A DNA stretch of 64,000 nt from positions 3,839,001 through 3,903,000 of the forward strand of contig NW_025062476.1 of NCBI RefSeq assembly GCF_000002995.4, given 5' to 3'. Numbering within the stretch: the first letter of the stretch is position 1; each line of letters starts with the position of its first letter. The notes under the pieces were generated by a model. The model had not been told where the DNA came from and ran no database searches. It saw only the letters and a program-made list of their open reading frames with translations. Source of the DNA: Brugia malayi. Its lineage: Eukaryota > Nematoda > Chromadorea > Rhabditida > Onchocercidae. Of the stretch, positions 12,601 through 22,000 are shown piece after piece. The translations under genes were made by a program, and so were the position numbers.

Positions 12601-15389
12601 TCCTTTTCATGGCTCGCTGATAAGATGATATTGTCGACGTAGAGATTCTTCTTGATTTCACGTGCAGTTTCAGTCTCATAATGTTCCAAATGATAATTGA
12701 GAGTTGCTGATAATAAAAAGGGTGACGATATCACTCCAAAGGGAACCCTTTTGAATCGATAGCATATTAAATTATCTCTGTCCACCTGTTTCTGAATATC
12801 TTTTACCCATAGAAAGCGTGTGCAGTCCCGTTCCGTTGGCAGCAACTCTAATTGTAGGAAGGCTTTTTCGACGTCAGCTATTATGATGATTTTCATTGTT
12901 CTTAGTCGAATTAATATTCCAGCTAAATCGGGAAGGGTGATAGGGCCTCGATACAAGACATCGTTTAAGCTTTTCCTGCCTCTGAGGTGAGCGGAAGCGT
13001 CATAAACTATTCTGATCTTTGTCGTGGTGTTATCTGATTTTACCACTTCATGATGGGGCAAGTAATGGATAATACCTTGATGGTTTGTGAAATGACTTAC
13101 CCTTTCGATGACATTGGATCTTAACTGTTCATTGATTGTTTCATTGTATGTGGTAAGTAGATGTTGGTTGCGGTGAAGTCGCTTGATTAACGACTGTAAG
13201 CGTCCGAGACATAATTCGAAGTTGTCGCTTAATTTGGAACTGGTGTCTTTCCATGGCCATGCGACCTGGTATCGTCCATCGGGTTTTCTAACCGTTTGCT
13301 TAAATTGTTTTAAGGCTTCTTCATCGTCATTGATCTCGGGTTTGTCTTGTATGCCTATTAGTTCCAGTTTCCAGAATTGATCTAAATCTGGAACATTGAT
13401 CGTGTTAGCGGCGTAAACTATTTGTGAGGACATTCGTGAATTGGGAGAAATTTTCTTTGTATAGCCAGACCCAGCCAGGATCGGGCCCACTTTAGTGTGG
13501 AGCAGTGTGAATCCCGATTGCAGATTCTCTGCTTTGTCGAAATTGATGAATTGAAAGAAGTGGTTGGCTCCTATTAGTATATCCGGTTGCTTCCATTCAC
13601 TGTGGAAATCAATTGTTGGACTTCCTTTGAGGGATCGTATGTCGCTTTCACTTAAGTTGACTACTTGTAGTTTGTTTGTTAAATAGTCCACGGTGTTCGC
13701 TTCGAGCAACACTGTACGGTCCTTTCCGATTTTTATCCCTATTTCAATTCTGGTTGTAAGGTGCGTGTTCGGGTCCTTTTTGCCGAATGAAGCGATGTTT
13801 AATTTCCCTTCATCTGTTTCGTTAAGCATTAGTTGTTTGGCTAAGTTTTTTGAAACAAAGGATAATTGTGATCCAACGTCGAATAGGGCTAAAGCCCTTT
13901 GTTGAGTATTTGGATTAGTTGGGTTGAACACATTTATCTGCTTGCATAAGAGTAGGATGCGCTTGTCACGTTTCTTCTCTTTTTCGACTATTATATTTGT
14001 CGTGGTAGTGGAGTCTGGATCCTCTGGTTTATTGGGCATTTCCTTGAATTTGTTAGGGCACAGCGCGGAATTGTGTTGACCCTTGCAGTGGAAGCAATTC
14101 CGTTTCTTGTTTTTGCATCTGGCTGCCATATGTCCGATCTTGAAGCAGTTGAGGCAAGCGTTTAGTTTCTTCAGACGTTGCAGCCTTTGTTTGAGAGTGG
14201 GATAAATCTGGCACTCTTCATCCCAGTGATTCTTGTTGCATAGTGCACAAGGTCTTGATAGGGCTTTGATGATGGGTTTCTCCGGAACAGAGGTTGTTAA
14301 GGCTGAAGTCTCATTGGGATTGTGTCGTGGTCTTGGCTTGCCTTTTATTGGAGATTGATTCTCCATATTCCCTTTAAACCATAGGGACTGGCTTTGTACT
14401 ACTTCTTCGTTCACAGATGCAAGCTCCGTGAGGAAGTTTCGGAGTTTGGTGACAGACCACGATTCCTGCCTCTTTCTTCTGTAAACCTGTTCTAGGATCC
14501 AGGTTGGCAATTTCCCTTCCACAGCTATTTCGATACCGGACTGCTCTAAATTCTCACCGATGGCCTCCAATTGTCGAAGTGTTCGCTCAATGGCCTCAAG
14601 CGTTGCTTTCCACTCTCTATCGTTCTTTTTGATGGAGTATAATTCGGTGAACAAGGCTCGTTTGATGGTGTAAGGCTGCCCAAACCTTTCGACGAGGACA
14701 TTTCTTACGATACTGTAATTCTCCGGAGTTATGTCATAACCTCTGATAGCTTGGAGGGCGTCTCCTTTGAGACATGTGATGAGATAGTTTAGTTTATGGA
14801 TATCGGGAATTGCTTGTTGATGTATAGCTGTATCAAAGCTATTCCAAAAGTCCCTCCAGCGTCTTGGATTCCCACTGAATGTGGGCAGTGGTAGTTGTGG
14901 GAGATTTACTGTAGGGTATTTACCCGCTTGTGTGGGTTCCTTGGGTTGAGTTGTTTCCTCCCTTACTATAGACTGATTTAACCGTTGTAATATGAACTCC
15001 GAATCATTTTGATACATTTTTAAATTGACGACAGTTTGTTTTGCTTGTAAAATTAAGTTGGTAATACCTGATTCATCGTCGTTTATCTGAAGGTATCGAT
15101 CTTCTTCTTCTTTTCTTTTGGTCGAGACTGAAATCTGCTGGATGAATTGTTTCCACTCTGTATTGACCGATTCCAACGCCTCTATGTATATTTGGATATG
15201 CATGATTTTTTCTTGGGTGATCCTTCTCCGTTCCTGATGAAGACGGATTGTTTCGTCGGTTGTTGTCATTTGGTCGACCGAATCCAAGTTCAGACGCTTG
15301 ATTTCGTTGAGGACTTCACACAATCTTCGTTTTGTTTGGTCTGCGGTTCTGATGATGATGGATGACATGTTCCCGGCTCGTAGCACCAT
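9564..15389 (-). CDS. BEL/Pao Gag-Pol polyprotein with env-like tail
   Basis: One frame of 1941 codons without a stop. The first ATG (15389) overlaps the primer-binding site; Met8 (15368) is a likelier start. In order: coiled-coil-rich N-terminus (1-150); DUF1759-type Gag core around 160-300; CCHC-like zinc knuckles 381-444; aspartic protease with FDVGS at 503-507 (catalytic Asp504, usual DSG/DTG changed to DVG); reverse transcriptase about 690-980 with ADVEKAF (Asp839) and YVDN at 917-920; RNase H with Asp1085, Glu1124, Asp1154, Asp1198; integrase with an HHCC zinc site (1381-1420) and DDE residues Asp1453, Asp1515, Glu1560; DUF5641-type C-terminal domain about 1660-1752; then a hydrophobic segment 1812-1830 followed by a short Cys-containing tail that stops inside the 3' LTR. 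Every catalytic residue I looked for is present. The overlapping short frames on both strands are shadows. Confidence 0.96.
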   Translation of the reverse strand: MVLRAGNMSSIIIRTADQTKRRLCEVLNEIKRLNLDSVDQMTTTDETIRLHQERRRITQEKIMHIQIYIEALESVNTEWKQFIQQISVSTKRKEEEDRYLQINDDESGITNLILQAKQTVVNLKMYQNDSEFILQRLNQSIVREETTQPKEPTQAGKYPTVNLPQLPLPTFSGNPRRWRDFWNSFDTAIHQQAIPDIHKLNYLITCLKGDALQAIRGYDITPENYSIVRNVLVERFGQPYTIKRALFTELYSIKKNDREWKATLEAIERTLRQLEAIGENLEQSGIEIAVEGKLPTWILEQVYRRKRQESWSVTKLRNFLTELASVNEEVVQSQSLWFKGNMENQSPIKGKPRPRHNPNETSALTTSVPEKPIIKALSRPCALCNKNHWDEECQIYPTLKQRLQRLKKLNACLNCFKIGHMAARCKNKKRNCFHCKGQHNSALCPNKFKEMPNKPEDPDSTTTTNIIVEKEKKRDKRILLLCKQINVFNPTNPNTQQRALALFDVGSQLSFVSKNLAKQLMLNETDEGKLNIASFGKKDPNTHLTTRIEIGIKIGKDRTVLLEANTVDYLTNKLQVVNLSESDIRSLKGSPTIDFHSEWKQPDILIGANHFFQFINFDKAENLQSGFTLLHTKVGPILAGSGYTKKISPNSRMSSQIVYAANTINVPDLDQFWKLELIGIQDKPEINDDEEALKQFKQTVRKPDGRYQVAWPWKDTSSKLSDNFELCLGRLQSLIKRLHRNQHLLTTYNETINEQLRSNVIERVSHFTNHQGIIHYLPHHEVVKSDNTTTKIRIVYDASAHLRGRKSLNDVLYRGPITLPDLAGILIRLRTMKIIIIADVEKAFLQLELLPTERDCTRFLWVKDIQKQVDRDNLICYRFKRVPFGVISSPFLLSATLNYHLEHYETETAREIKKNLYVDNIILSASHEKEALNKYEETKSIFKDASMNVREFLSNDQTFNEQLPKSDRARMSQIKKILGIKWNPHKDHIQITLNPWTEQTTTKRTILRFIASQYDPLGFLVPLIVPFKIFLQELWRKNIHWDQPLDNQLIETWNNLVVECPTHIKEIPRFTIDLSQQITFHVFTDASTVAYAAVVYAHQNTHTSLLFAKSRLAPIKGMTIPKLELLAILIGVRAAQFVIKQMELENPKVVVWSDSRCALHWIQNNSRLLPKFIQNRVEEIQMAKFAYRYIPSEHNSADIATRGTIPTRLISYEPWWSGPTWINGNEPNWPHWEYDVPQEEDNEEDKNIVATTTTEEIINTNRINLLEAKRFSKWTKMIRTTVRVLKFLKKLSKGKLTWLSSVSERNPITPEDYNLAAELLIKQSQSEGITAEEVEKYNLHYADRYWRFQSRLQLPNDREYSSQTIYLPRHNRITELIIQHHHETTHHGGIPQTISRIRKLYWIPKGRAEVKKVLNRCMSCKRWKAKPFKLPPMPNYPQERITESRTFGRIGLDYLGPITVKIQLEKAKRWIALFTCFTTRAVHLEMVDDLSAESFLTALRRFVARRGYPELILSDNATQFQAVFQAIKTQESQLSNFLAEKGIKCKTITPRAPWSGGIYERLIGLTKRSLRRAIGRRLLKEGELITLIIEVESILNTRPLTYVNFDDSIILRPIDFIIPNASLSILNSNNDREDEFSPYSLTTQERLLQHWSNTLETLKTFWEIWKDEYLNSLKDRYQLEHKSPRNVEKRQPIEGEVVLLDELHAPRGTWKLARIKKLNVANDGYVRSAQIETSSGKLLNRPVSTLYPLEVTPEEQFTPENLANPSERAEPIIQNRNTTTNTKISSESGEEQPIAHRTRSQTNLQKREKSNFVLTNLLLTVAISIILQAAETKECKWTSGVPFNMPQKWNCKTIETRNVTPIRITVYTHVHVKIPTTIPLHLIQTCTTHNQGLESVEDHNVLSYKPQIYPLKYFSLFPRECREQARNSTRNNHCSKSLPVA
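15371..15388 (-). other. Primer-binding site of the BEL/Pao element
   Basis: Six bases inside the 5' LTR the minus strand reads TGGTGCTACGAGCCGGGA, i.e. the complement of a tRNA 3' end finishing in CCA. Placement and the leading TGG are as expected for minus-strand priming. I cannot name the tRNA with confidence from the sequence alone. Confidence 0.75.
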
Positions 15390-15394
15390 AAAAT

Positions 15395-15602
15395 TGTTGT
15401 GAATGTTGGATTGGATTGGTGTTGTGAATGGATTGAATTGGGTTGGTTCACTTGCACAATTGAGTCGAGTGCTTTATCTTGGGTAATTAAACCAAACAAG
15501 CAATCAGTAGTTTGACAATTTAGTGAGGAGGATGAGCTAAGCAACGGGGAGACTTTTGGAACAATGATTATTTCTAGTGGAATTTCGAGCTTGTTCTCGA
15601 CA
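15395..15602 (-). repeat. 5' LTR of the BEL/Pao element
   Basis: 208 bp, identical to 9422-9629. As the 5' LTR for the minus-strand element it should hold the promoter; I see no strong TATA box on the minus strand. Confidence 0.96.
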
Positions 15603-15607
15603 ATAAC
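15603..15607. repeat. Target-site duplication, right copy
   Basis: ATAAC immediately right of the 5' LTR, matching 9417-9421. Confidence 0.9.
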
Positions 15608-17480
15608 TTCATTGATTTCTACTCTGCAGAAAGTTTTATATATTTTCAAATATTCCTAACAATTATTTAACTTTTCATAACAAGAAAAAGACAATACAAT
15701 GTAGAAAATGTAATCATCAAATACATTGAAATGAAATTAAATTGAATAATTTTAATTCATTCATTTCATTACAGCAACAATAATATTAATTGCTAAATAA
15801 AAGCTCTAACAATAATGCAAAAAAGAAAAATCATTGTGTAACATAAATATTTTTATCAGAAATAAATTAGCAAATATATTTTAGCACATTTTTTTGCCGA
15901 AATTTTGACTTTTCTTTCAGTTTTTGATTGAAAAAATTTCTTTTTTTTTTTTTTTTTTACAATATCACAAAAAATAGAATAAATGATTTTTTGATATTTA
16001 GATTAGAATTTTAGTAAGTATTTACTAAAATGTATTTACTTAATAGAAAACTTATGACAGGAATGAATTTTGGAAATATAATCATTTGACTTGTCGAATT
16101 TTTCAAAGATATTTATCGTCTAGAATATACCGTAGCATCTAATTTGCACTTCTTTTTAAAATTTAAAATCAACCATTCATGCATGTATTAAACAAGTGCT
16201 TCACCAGTTTATTAAATAAATTTTATGCAATTGGCTGGATAATGACAATTTTTTCTACTTGCCCAAATTTTTAAAAAACTTCACCTATGAGTGTATATTC
16301 TTCAATTCGAAGTTACAATTTTTATTGAATACTCAAAAAAAAAAAAAAAAAAAAAAAAAGAATAATAAATTAATAACGTCATTAGTGCATATCTCGTTAT
16401 TATTTCACTTGATTTGACTTTTATCAATTTTATCAGTATGTTACAAGATATTGAGGATTCTGTTGTTACAATTCTTTGGAACTTAAAAAACTTACTATTT
16501 TTTTTAGGTTAGGCAAAAATGGTATTGAAAACTGCAATGATAATGACTGTATCGAGAAATTGTGGTTCTACCACAATTGGGAAACCTTTGTTGATTGTGA
16601 TTTGGAATTGATACGTTAAGAAAGATTCTTCTGCAACAATCATTAATCGCTAAAAATAATGATAAACAAGAATTGATATATGCCAATAGTATATCGATAA
16701 TTTCATAAGACATGGAATTATAGAATATAAGGTAAAAAGGAAGGAAATTTCATAGGAAATTTAAGTAAAGAATTTAAATGAATCGAATTAAATAAGTGGG
16801 ACAGAGCAGCTGTAACTCACTGATACTAAAAACTAACTCAAATAAAGTATTTAAATGCTTACATAGTGGGCACTGACTTACAGTAGAATCTTTATGATAT
16901 TTCTGATAAACTCAGCTATCTGTCAGAAATGAGTGCTGCATAAATTGGTTTATAATTTTAAAAAATATTCAACACAATTTTTAATTTTTAATATAATTTT
17001 ATTTTCAACATATTACTATAATGATCATGAACTATCCTGAAGGTCACAATCATCATTTTTTTTCAACATAAATAGTTTAAAAATAGCTCAAAAATGACCT
17101 GAATACATCCTGGATTCAAACATTGATTCTTCATCGACTGAATGTCTGGTGCAGAATGTGAAACAGACATTGTCTTGTACGATGCAAAGTTAACCTTTAC
17201 TTTTAGGTCAAACCTAAACGAGACCCTAAACAAGACTTAAAGTCAACAATTTTCAAATTGCTACAATAAGAGATAACTTTTAGGTCAACCACCAAAACAA
17301 GATTTGCAAACATCTCATAGATTTCTCTCCTGCAATTCATCAAAAATTGCATTCTGCAGTCCTCCACAAAATGCCTAGAGTACTTGCCAAAGAAATCTAA
17401 ATGAAAATAATCTATAAATTCAAGAACTGATAATCGAGATTTGCTTATTAAGCATGTTTACACCAATCTATTTTGTCTTA
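15608..17480. other. Intergenic, no gene seen
   Basis: AT-rich sequence with poly-A/T runs (15941-15958, 16336-16359). The open frame at 16504-16713 (-) shows no motif or splice context. Right end merges into decayed retroelement sequence. Confidence 0.5.
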
Positions 17481-17499
17481 CAAGGAAAAACAGCTTTTC

Positions 17500-17812
17500 G
17501 TCTTGTAAATAATAAATTTTAGCAAAAACTTCATAACATCAATCTTAGAACAGAAAATCCAATTAGACGCAGATATCGTCGATCATAGAGGAGAGTCTAC
17601 AACAGAGCTAATGCAGTCTGCAAGTTAATAAAAGCGCGGTAAACATGACATATTTGTTGTCAAAAACTAACTAACTGCAAGGAAAGGCGTAGAGAATGAA
17701 GGTTTCTGCTTGACCTTTGTTGACCTTACCGAAGTAATTCATAACGTAAACAAAAATAGCTTATGGCAAATCTTGCAACAACTGAGATTTCTCATTAACT
17801 TTCTGCAGTGAT
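17500..17812 (+). pseudogene. Decayed non-LTR (LINE) reverse transcriptase scrap
   Basis: Around 17686-17800 the plus strand reads ENEGFCLTFVDLTEVIHN then VNKNSLWQILQQLRF, which closely follows the RT motif of LINE elements in which FVDLTKAFDTVNR... is followed by LW and a helix; the catalytic Asp and Leu-Thr are kept but KAFD has decayed to EVIH. Just upstream a stretch reading ESTTELMQSA resembles the GTTDMIFA block that precedes this motif, with stop codons and frame breaks between. No intact frame, no endonuclease found. Clade cannot be assigned. Confidence 0.5.
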
Positions 17813-17894
17813 CATTCTTCTGCTACACAAAGATCAAAGCAGATATGATCATTCACACTCTCTAAGTGATTCTCGATAATCAAAGAGGTGGGAT

Positions 17895-18350
17895 AAAGTT
17901 GCACTCTCGTACTAAACGTAGAACAAAGTTGCACTCTCGTACTAAACGTAGAACAAAGTTGCACTCTCGTACTAAACGTAGAACAAAGTTGCACTCTCGT
18001 ACTAAACGTAGAACAAAGTTGCACTCTCGCACTAAACGTAGAACAAAGTTGCACTCTCGTAATAAACGTAGAACAAAGTTGCACTCTCGTAATAAACGTA
18101 GAACAAAGTTGCACTCTCGTAATAAACGTAGAACAAAGTTGCACTCTCGTACTAAACGTAGAACAAAGTTGCACTCTCGCACTAAACGTAGAACAAAGTT
18201 GCACTCTCGTAATAAACGTAGAACAAAGTTGCACTCTCGTAATAAACGTAGAACAAAGTTGCACTCTCGTACTAAACGTAGAACAAAGTTGCACTCTCGT
18301 ACTAAACGTAGAACAAAGTTGCACTCTCGTAATAAACGTAGAACAAAGTT
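17895..18350. repeat. 30-bp minisatellite, 15 copies
   Basis: Fifteen perfect-length 30-bp units run from 17895 to 18344 with a 6-bp stub after. Only two positions vary (CTCG followed by T/C, then AC/AA), giving three unit types. Because 30 is divisible by three, frames without a stop in one unit stay open throughout: one on plus (17866-18366, repeating KLHSRTKRRT) and two on minus. These are a consequence of repeat arithmetic; there is no signal peptide, splice context or conserved domain, so I do not call a gene. An A-rich tract follows (18351-18410). Confidence 0.97.
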
Positions 18351-19040
18351 AAACAAAAAATGTTAAACAAAATTAAACAAAAAAAATTAAACAAAAAAAA
18401 AGAACAAAAATGTTGAAGCAAAGATTCTCTCTATAATATGGTCGAATAAGTAATCCTGTAGAAGCGAAAAAGGAGAAAAGAACCCGAGTAATCAATTCTA
18501 TTTTGTGATTTTTATAAAGACATATTCAAATATATAATCTTATCGAATACAAAGAATAATAATTAAAATAGCGGCAATAACAATAAACTTGGCAATCGAA
18601 AATAAGAATGATAATTAGATGATTCATTGTATTACATATTGCAATATTCATTTATATTCACTAGATGAATCATTTAAGTGCGAAATGCCTCTATTGTACA
18701 AATACTTTGATTATTTTTAGACGCACTTATTATGAATTATTTCGGTTTTCCTGACAAGACTTGCCTCTTTTCAGCTAGTAACGCATTTGCATCAAAAATA
18801 AAAACTATCATTCAAAAAATCTTCATTCATGAAGCCAAACCATCAGTTATATATGATTCGCCACAGTTCTTCATGAAACAAATTCATAACTTAAAACCTA
18901 TTCATAATAATGATTACAGAATTAAAATACTACAATACTTCCCTACAAAAAGCTTATAAAACCAGAACTTGTAAATACAACAAAATAACGTATGAAAATA
19001 GGAGTGAATTAGAGAAAGTAAATGAGCGAACAGAAAAAGC
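18351..19040. other. Intergenic; unassigned open frame
   Basis: A-rich tract right of the minisatellite, then a 75-codon frame at 18732-18959 (+) beginning MNYFGFPDKTCLFSASNAF. It lacks a recognisable motif and may be part of a decayed element. No gene is called. Confidence 0.4.
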
Positions 19041-22000
19041 CTATGTTAAGTCTAATTCAAAATCTAATAAATGTTTAAAATTAATACAATGTTGATGATT
19101 GAATAATTTGAAAAGGCTTTCAACAATACTAATAACTGTATCTTCGCTACAATTATTCTGCGTATACTTTAATTGATCCATTCGATTCTTTTCTGATAGG
19201 ATGAGTTTTATACATGGTGTATTTAAAACCTGGAAAATAAAAATTCTGAATATGAAAAAACAAAAGAAAAAAAAAATAAGTCTCTACCATCAATCCTTAT
19301 CCGATACTAAACAAAACAAAATTAAGAACCATATTTTCTGAAAACGAACCATTCTTTTTTTAAAAAAAACTGAAGCACCAATTATTCAAGAAACTAACCT
19401 TCCACCATATGAACCCTTATTAATAATATCAAGAAAAACTTCAAAATATGAATCAAAGTAAAGAAAAACGAAAACATGTAGCTGTATAAAATCGACAACT
19501 GCACTGTGTTCAAGATCTTTCACTTCTATTTGAATCTCCTTTTCAGTATTCTCTTCATTTATTTTTTGAGTAAAAACCAACGATATAGCTTCCTGCAAAA
19601 AATACTATGTTAAATATATACATATATAAACATTAATAAATAGCAAGTTACTATTAACATATAAACCACAAATTAAGAAGATAACCTTATTCTTCGTACT
19701 GTAACTATTCGATATTATTTCTTGAAGTTCCTGTTGTAAACGTTCAATTAATGATTCAGCTGGACGGACATATATTCCTCGCGTAGGATATATATCATCT
19801 TGCCCATCCGATACCTTTTGATATTTATATTCAGTTTTGATTGGCTGGAAAATATGAAATCGAAAATCAAAAAATTATTGAAATTTTTGGTTAAAATCGC
19901 TGATTAAAATCATTATCCAGTAAAAAACTGAGATCCTTTTACTCAGAAGTGTTTATTGAAGAACACTATTTACTGCACTAACCTCAATCTCGGTAACTAA
20001 ATTTTAAAGTAAGTTTAAAGTAATTTTAAATTTAAGGTTTAATCATTTTCCTTATCGGAAATGATATATTCCTTGTTTTAGTTCTCACTCACCCAATAAA
20101 TCTTTATGAGAAACATAGTCAGCAACAGAAAAAAAAAAAAAATGAATTATTGAAAATGTACCGTTATTGCTGGAACAAGAGAGCGGACCCTTATATGAGA
20201 AGTAACGTCAGCAAGTAACTGGAGACGTGGAAATTCGGAGGCGTGAAATAAAACTGCACTGTGCAATGAGTGAAGAAAAACATGGCTACATAATCCTACT
20301 TCAATATGTGGTTCTGGGTCATTAAGTAGAGCCTGAAAAAGAAGAGTAAAAAATGCCAATGATATCCCTTAAACTTAAATCTCCTTACAAATAATGAAGT
20401 GCTTTATTTATAGGACATTCTGTAGCGACATACCATTTCATCAATGTGCATATTTCGTAGATAAAGAAAGATTCGTACAGCATAACATTTCTCAATCTTA
20501 ATTATTTGAAAAAAAAAAAAAACCAAAAAATCTTTACTTTTATGCAAAACTGAACACCATATGCAAGGGAGTCGATAAAATAACCACCTTCCATCAACAT
20601 ACACAACGGCGATCCGACTGTAGTAGCTGCATCGAGAATTAATTTCGTCATCCAGTAGTATCCAGCCGGACTTACGTTCATATTTCCTTCTTCGTCACCT
20701 AATAACTTTTTATCAAACAACAGCTCATACTGCTAATAAATTATTATAAAAGCAACAGTAATTCAATCAAAAATTTGAATACATACCAAAACCAGCATCA
20801 AATCCAGATGATATCAAAATTAAACTTGGAACAAAGTCATAAATTATAGGGACAACAAAATGTTGTACAAATGCAATGTATTCTGAATCACCCATACCAA
20901 CTCCATTCAAAGGTACATTGATTGTATTTTTATCTGAAAATCCACCATAAATTGTTGCAGATACAAATTAATCAAGATAAAGCAAATTTGATCCAATATG
21001 TAGAAACTAGTTTAAACTGCATTATCAAATGCTGTAGAATGGAATGTTTTCACAATATATCATGGAAAATCACTACTTCTTAAAATTAAAGGAATAAAAA
21101 AACTTGCATCCATGAGAAATAGCACTTTCAGGTAAATGAGGCCAAAACAGTCCATGTTGATAACGATGAATTGATATAAGCTTGATTTTTGGGTCATCTT
21201 CTACAGCATACTGTGTCCCTTGACCGGCATGGACATCCCAATCCACAATTAAAACTTTTTCCACACCGAGAGTTCGGGCCTAAAATCAATGATAACTTAT
21301 GTTAGCCAGGCAAAATGGAAAATTTAGAAAAAAGGAATAACTATAAATACGAAAATGCAAGATCTCTCTGACACTAACAACAGAATTTTTTTGATCCAAT
21401 TAAACAGAAAAATTGGATTCAATCATCTGTTATTAACTGCTTGTATGTGTCACACTAAAAAATATTTCTGTTCTTATAATTTTAGCAAAAACTTAAATCC
21501 TATATATACAACTAACGTTACAAATAACTTGTAAAAATTTTAATGTAGAAAAAATGGTTGCTTCAATAACTTTTTGGCGCAAATAGCAACATTATTGAAT
21601 ATGCAAAAACCGCATGCTCTTTCACGTGATGCGTGATGACCTGGTGGCCGAATTATTGCGAAGGACGAACTCTTTCTGAAATATTCAGTAATCAACTTGG
21701 CTTTGAACTGTTTACACAATAGGAAAAGTAGCTTGAAATCACACTTTTTTGAATTATTTAGTAGCTTTAAATTCTCACCACGGTGTAGACTATTTTTATC
21801 GTGATTCTAAAATCAAATCCTATTCCATATTTCGGTATATTACGGTTTTAAATCCCGAATCAGCGCTACGTTCCCTATTCTTTATGTATTTACAACCACA
21901 GAAAGAATCTAACAACGAATTGTTACAAGATGATTACATCATAGCTTCAACAAAGGAATAATGAGAATAAAAAAATCTGCAAGAATGCCTAATCACCTGC

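Larger units (their letters stand above)
9422..15602 (-). mobile_element. Complete BEL/Pao LTR retrotransposon
   Basis: A 6181-bp element bounded by two 208-bp direct LTRs (9422-9629 and 15395-15602) that read identical throughout and start TG and end CA. The 5-bp sequence ATAAC flanks both ends (9417-9421 and 15603-15607), a target-site duplication of the size typical for BEL/Pao. The element reads right to left: 5' LTR at the right, primer-binding site next to it, one long Gag-Pol frame, then the 3' LTR at the left. The order protease, RT, RNase H, integrase and the DUF1759/DUF1758/DUF5641-type domains identify BEL/Pao. Base composition is clearly more GC-rich than the host flanks. Identical LTRs plus an unbroken frame mean very recent insertion and possible competence. 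Confidence 0.97.

Noticed and set aside
9947..15365. Open frames on both strands inside the BEL/Pao element (for example 10250-10519, 11776-11985, 12238-12447, 15147-15365)
   Set aside because: They lie in other frames of the intact Gag-Pol frame and show no independent motif.
15290..15649. 119-codon minus frame running through the 5' LTR
   Set aside because: Chance frame across LTR and leader; different frame from Gag-Pol and no domain.
17895..18350. CRISPR array
   Set aside because: Units are contiguous 30-bp tandem repeats without unique spacers, in a eukaryotic genome.
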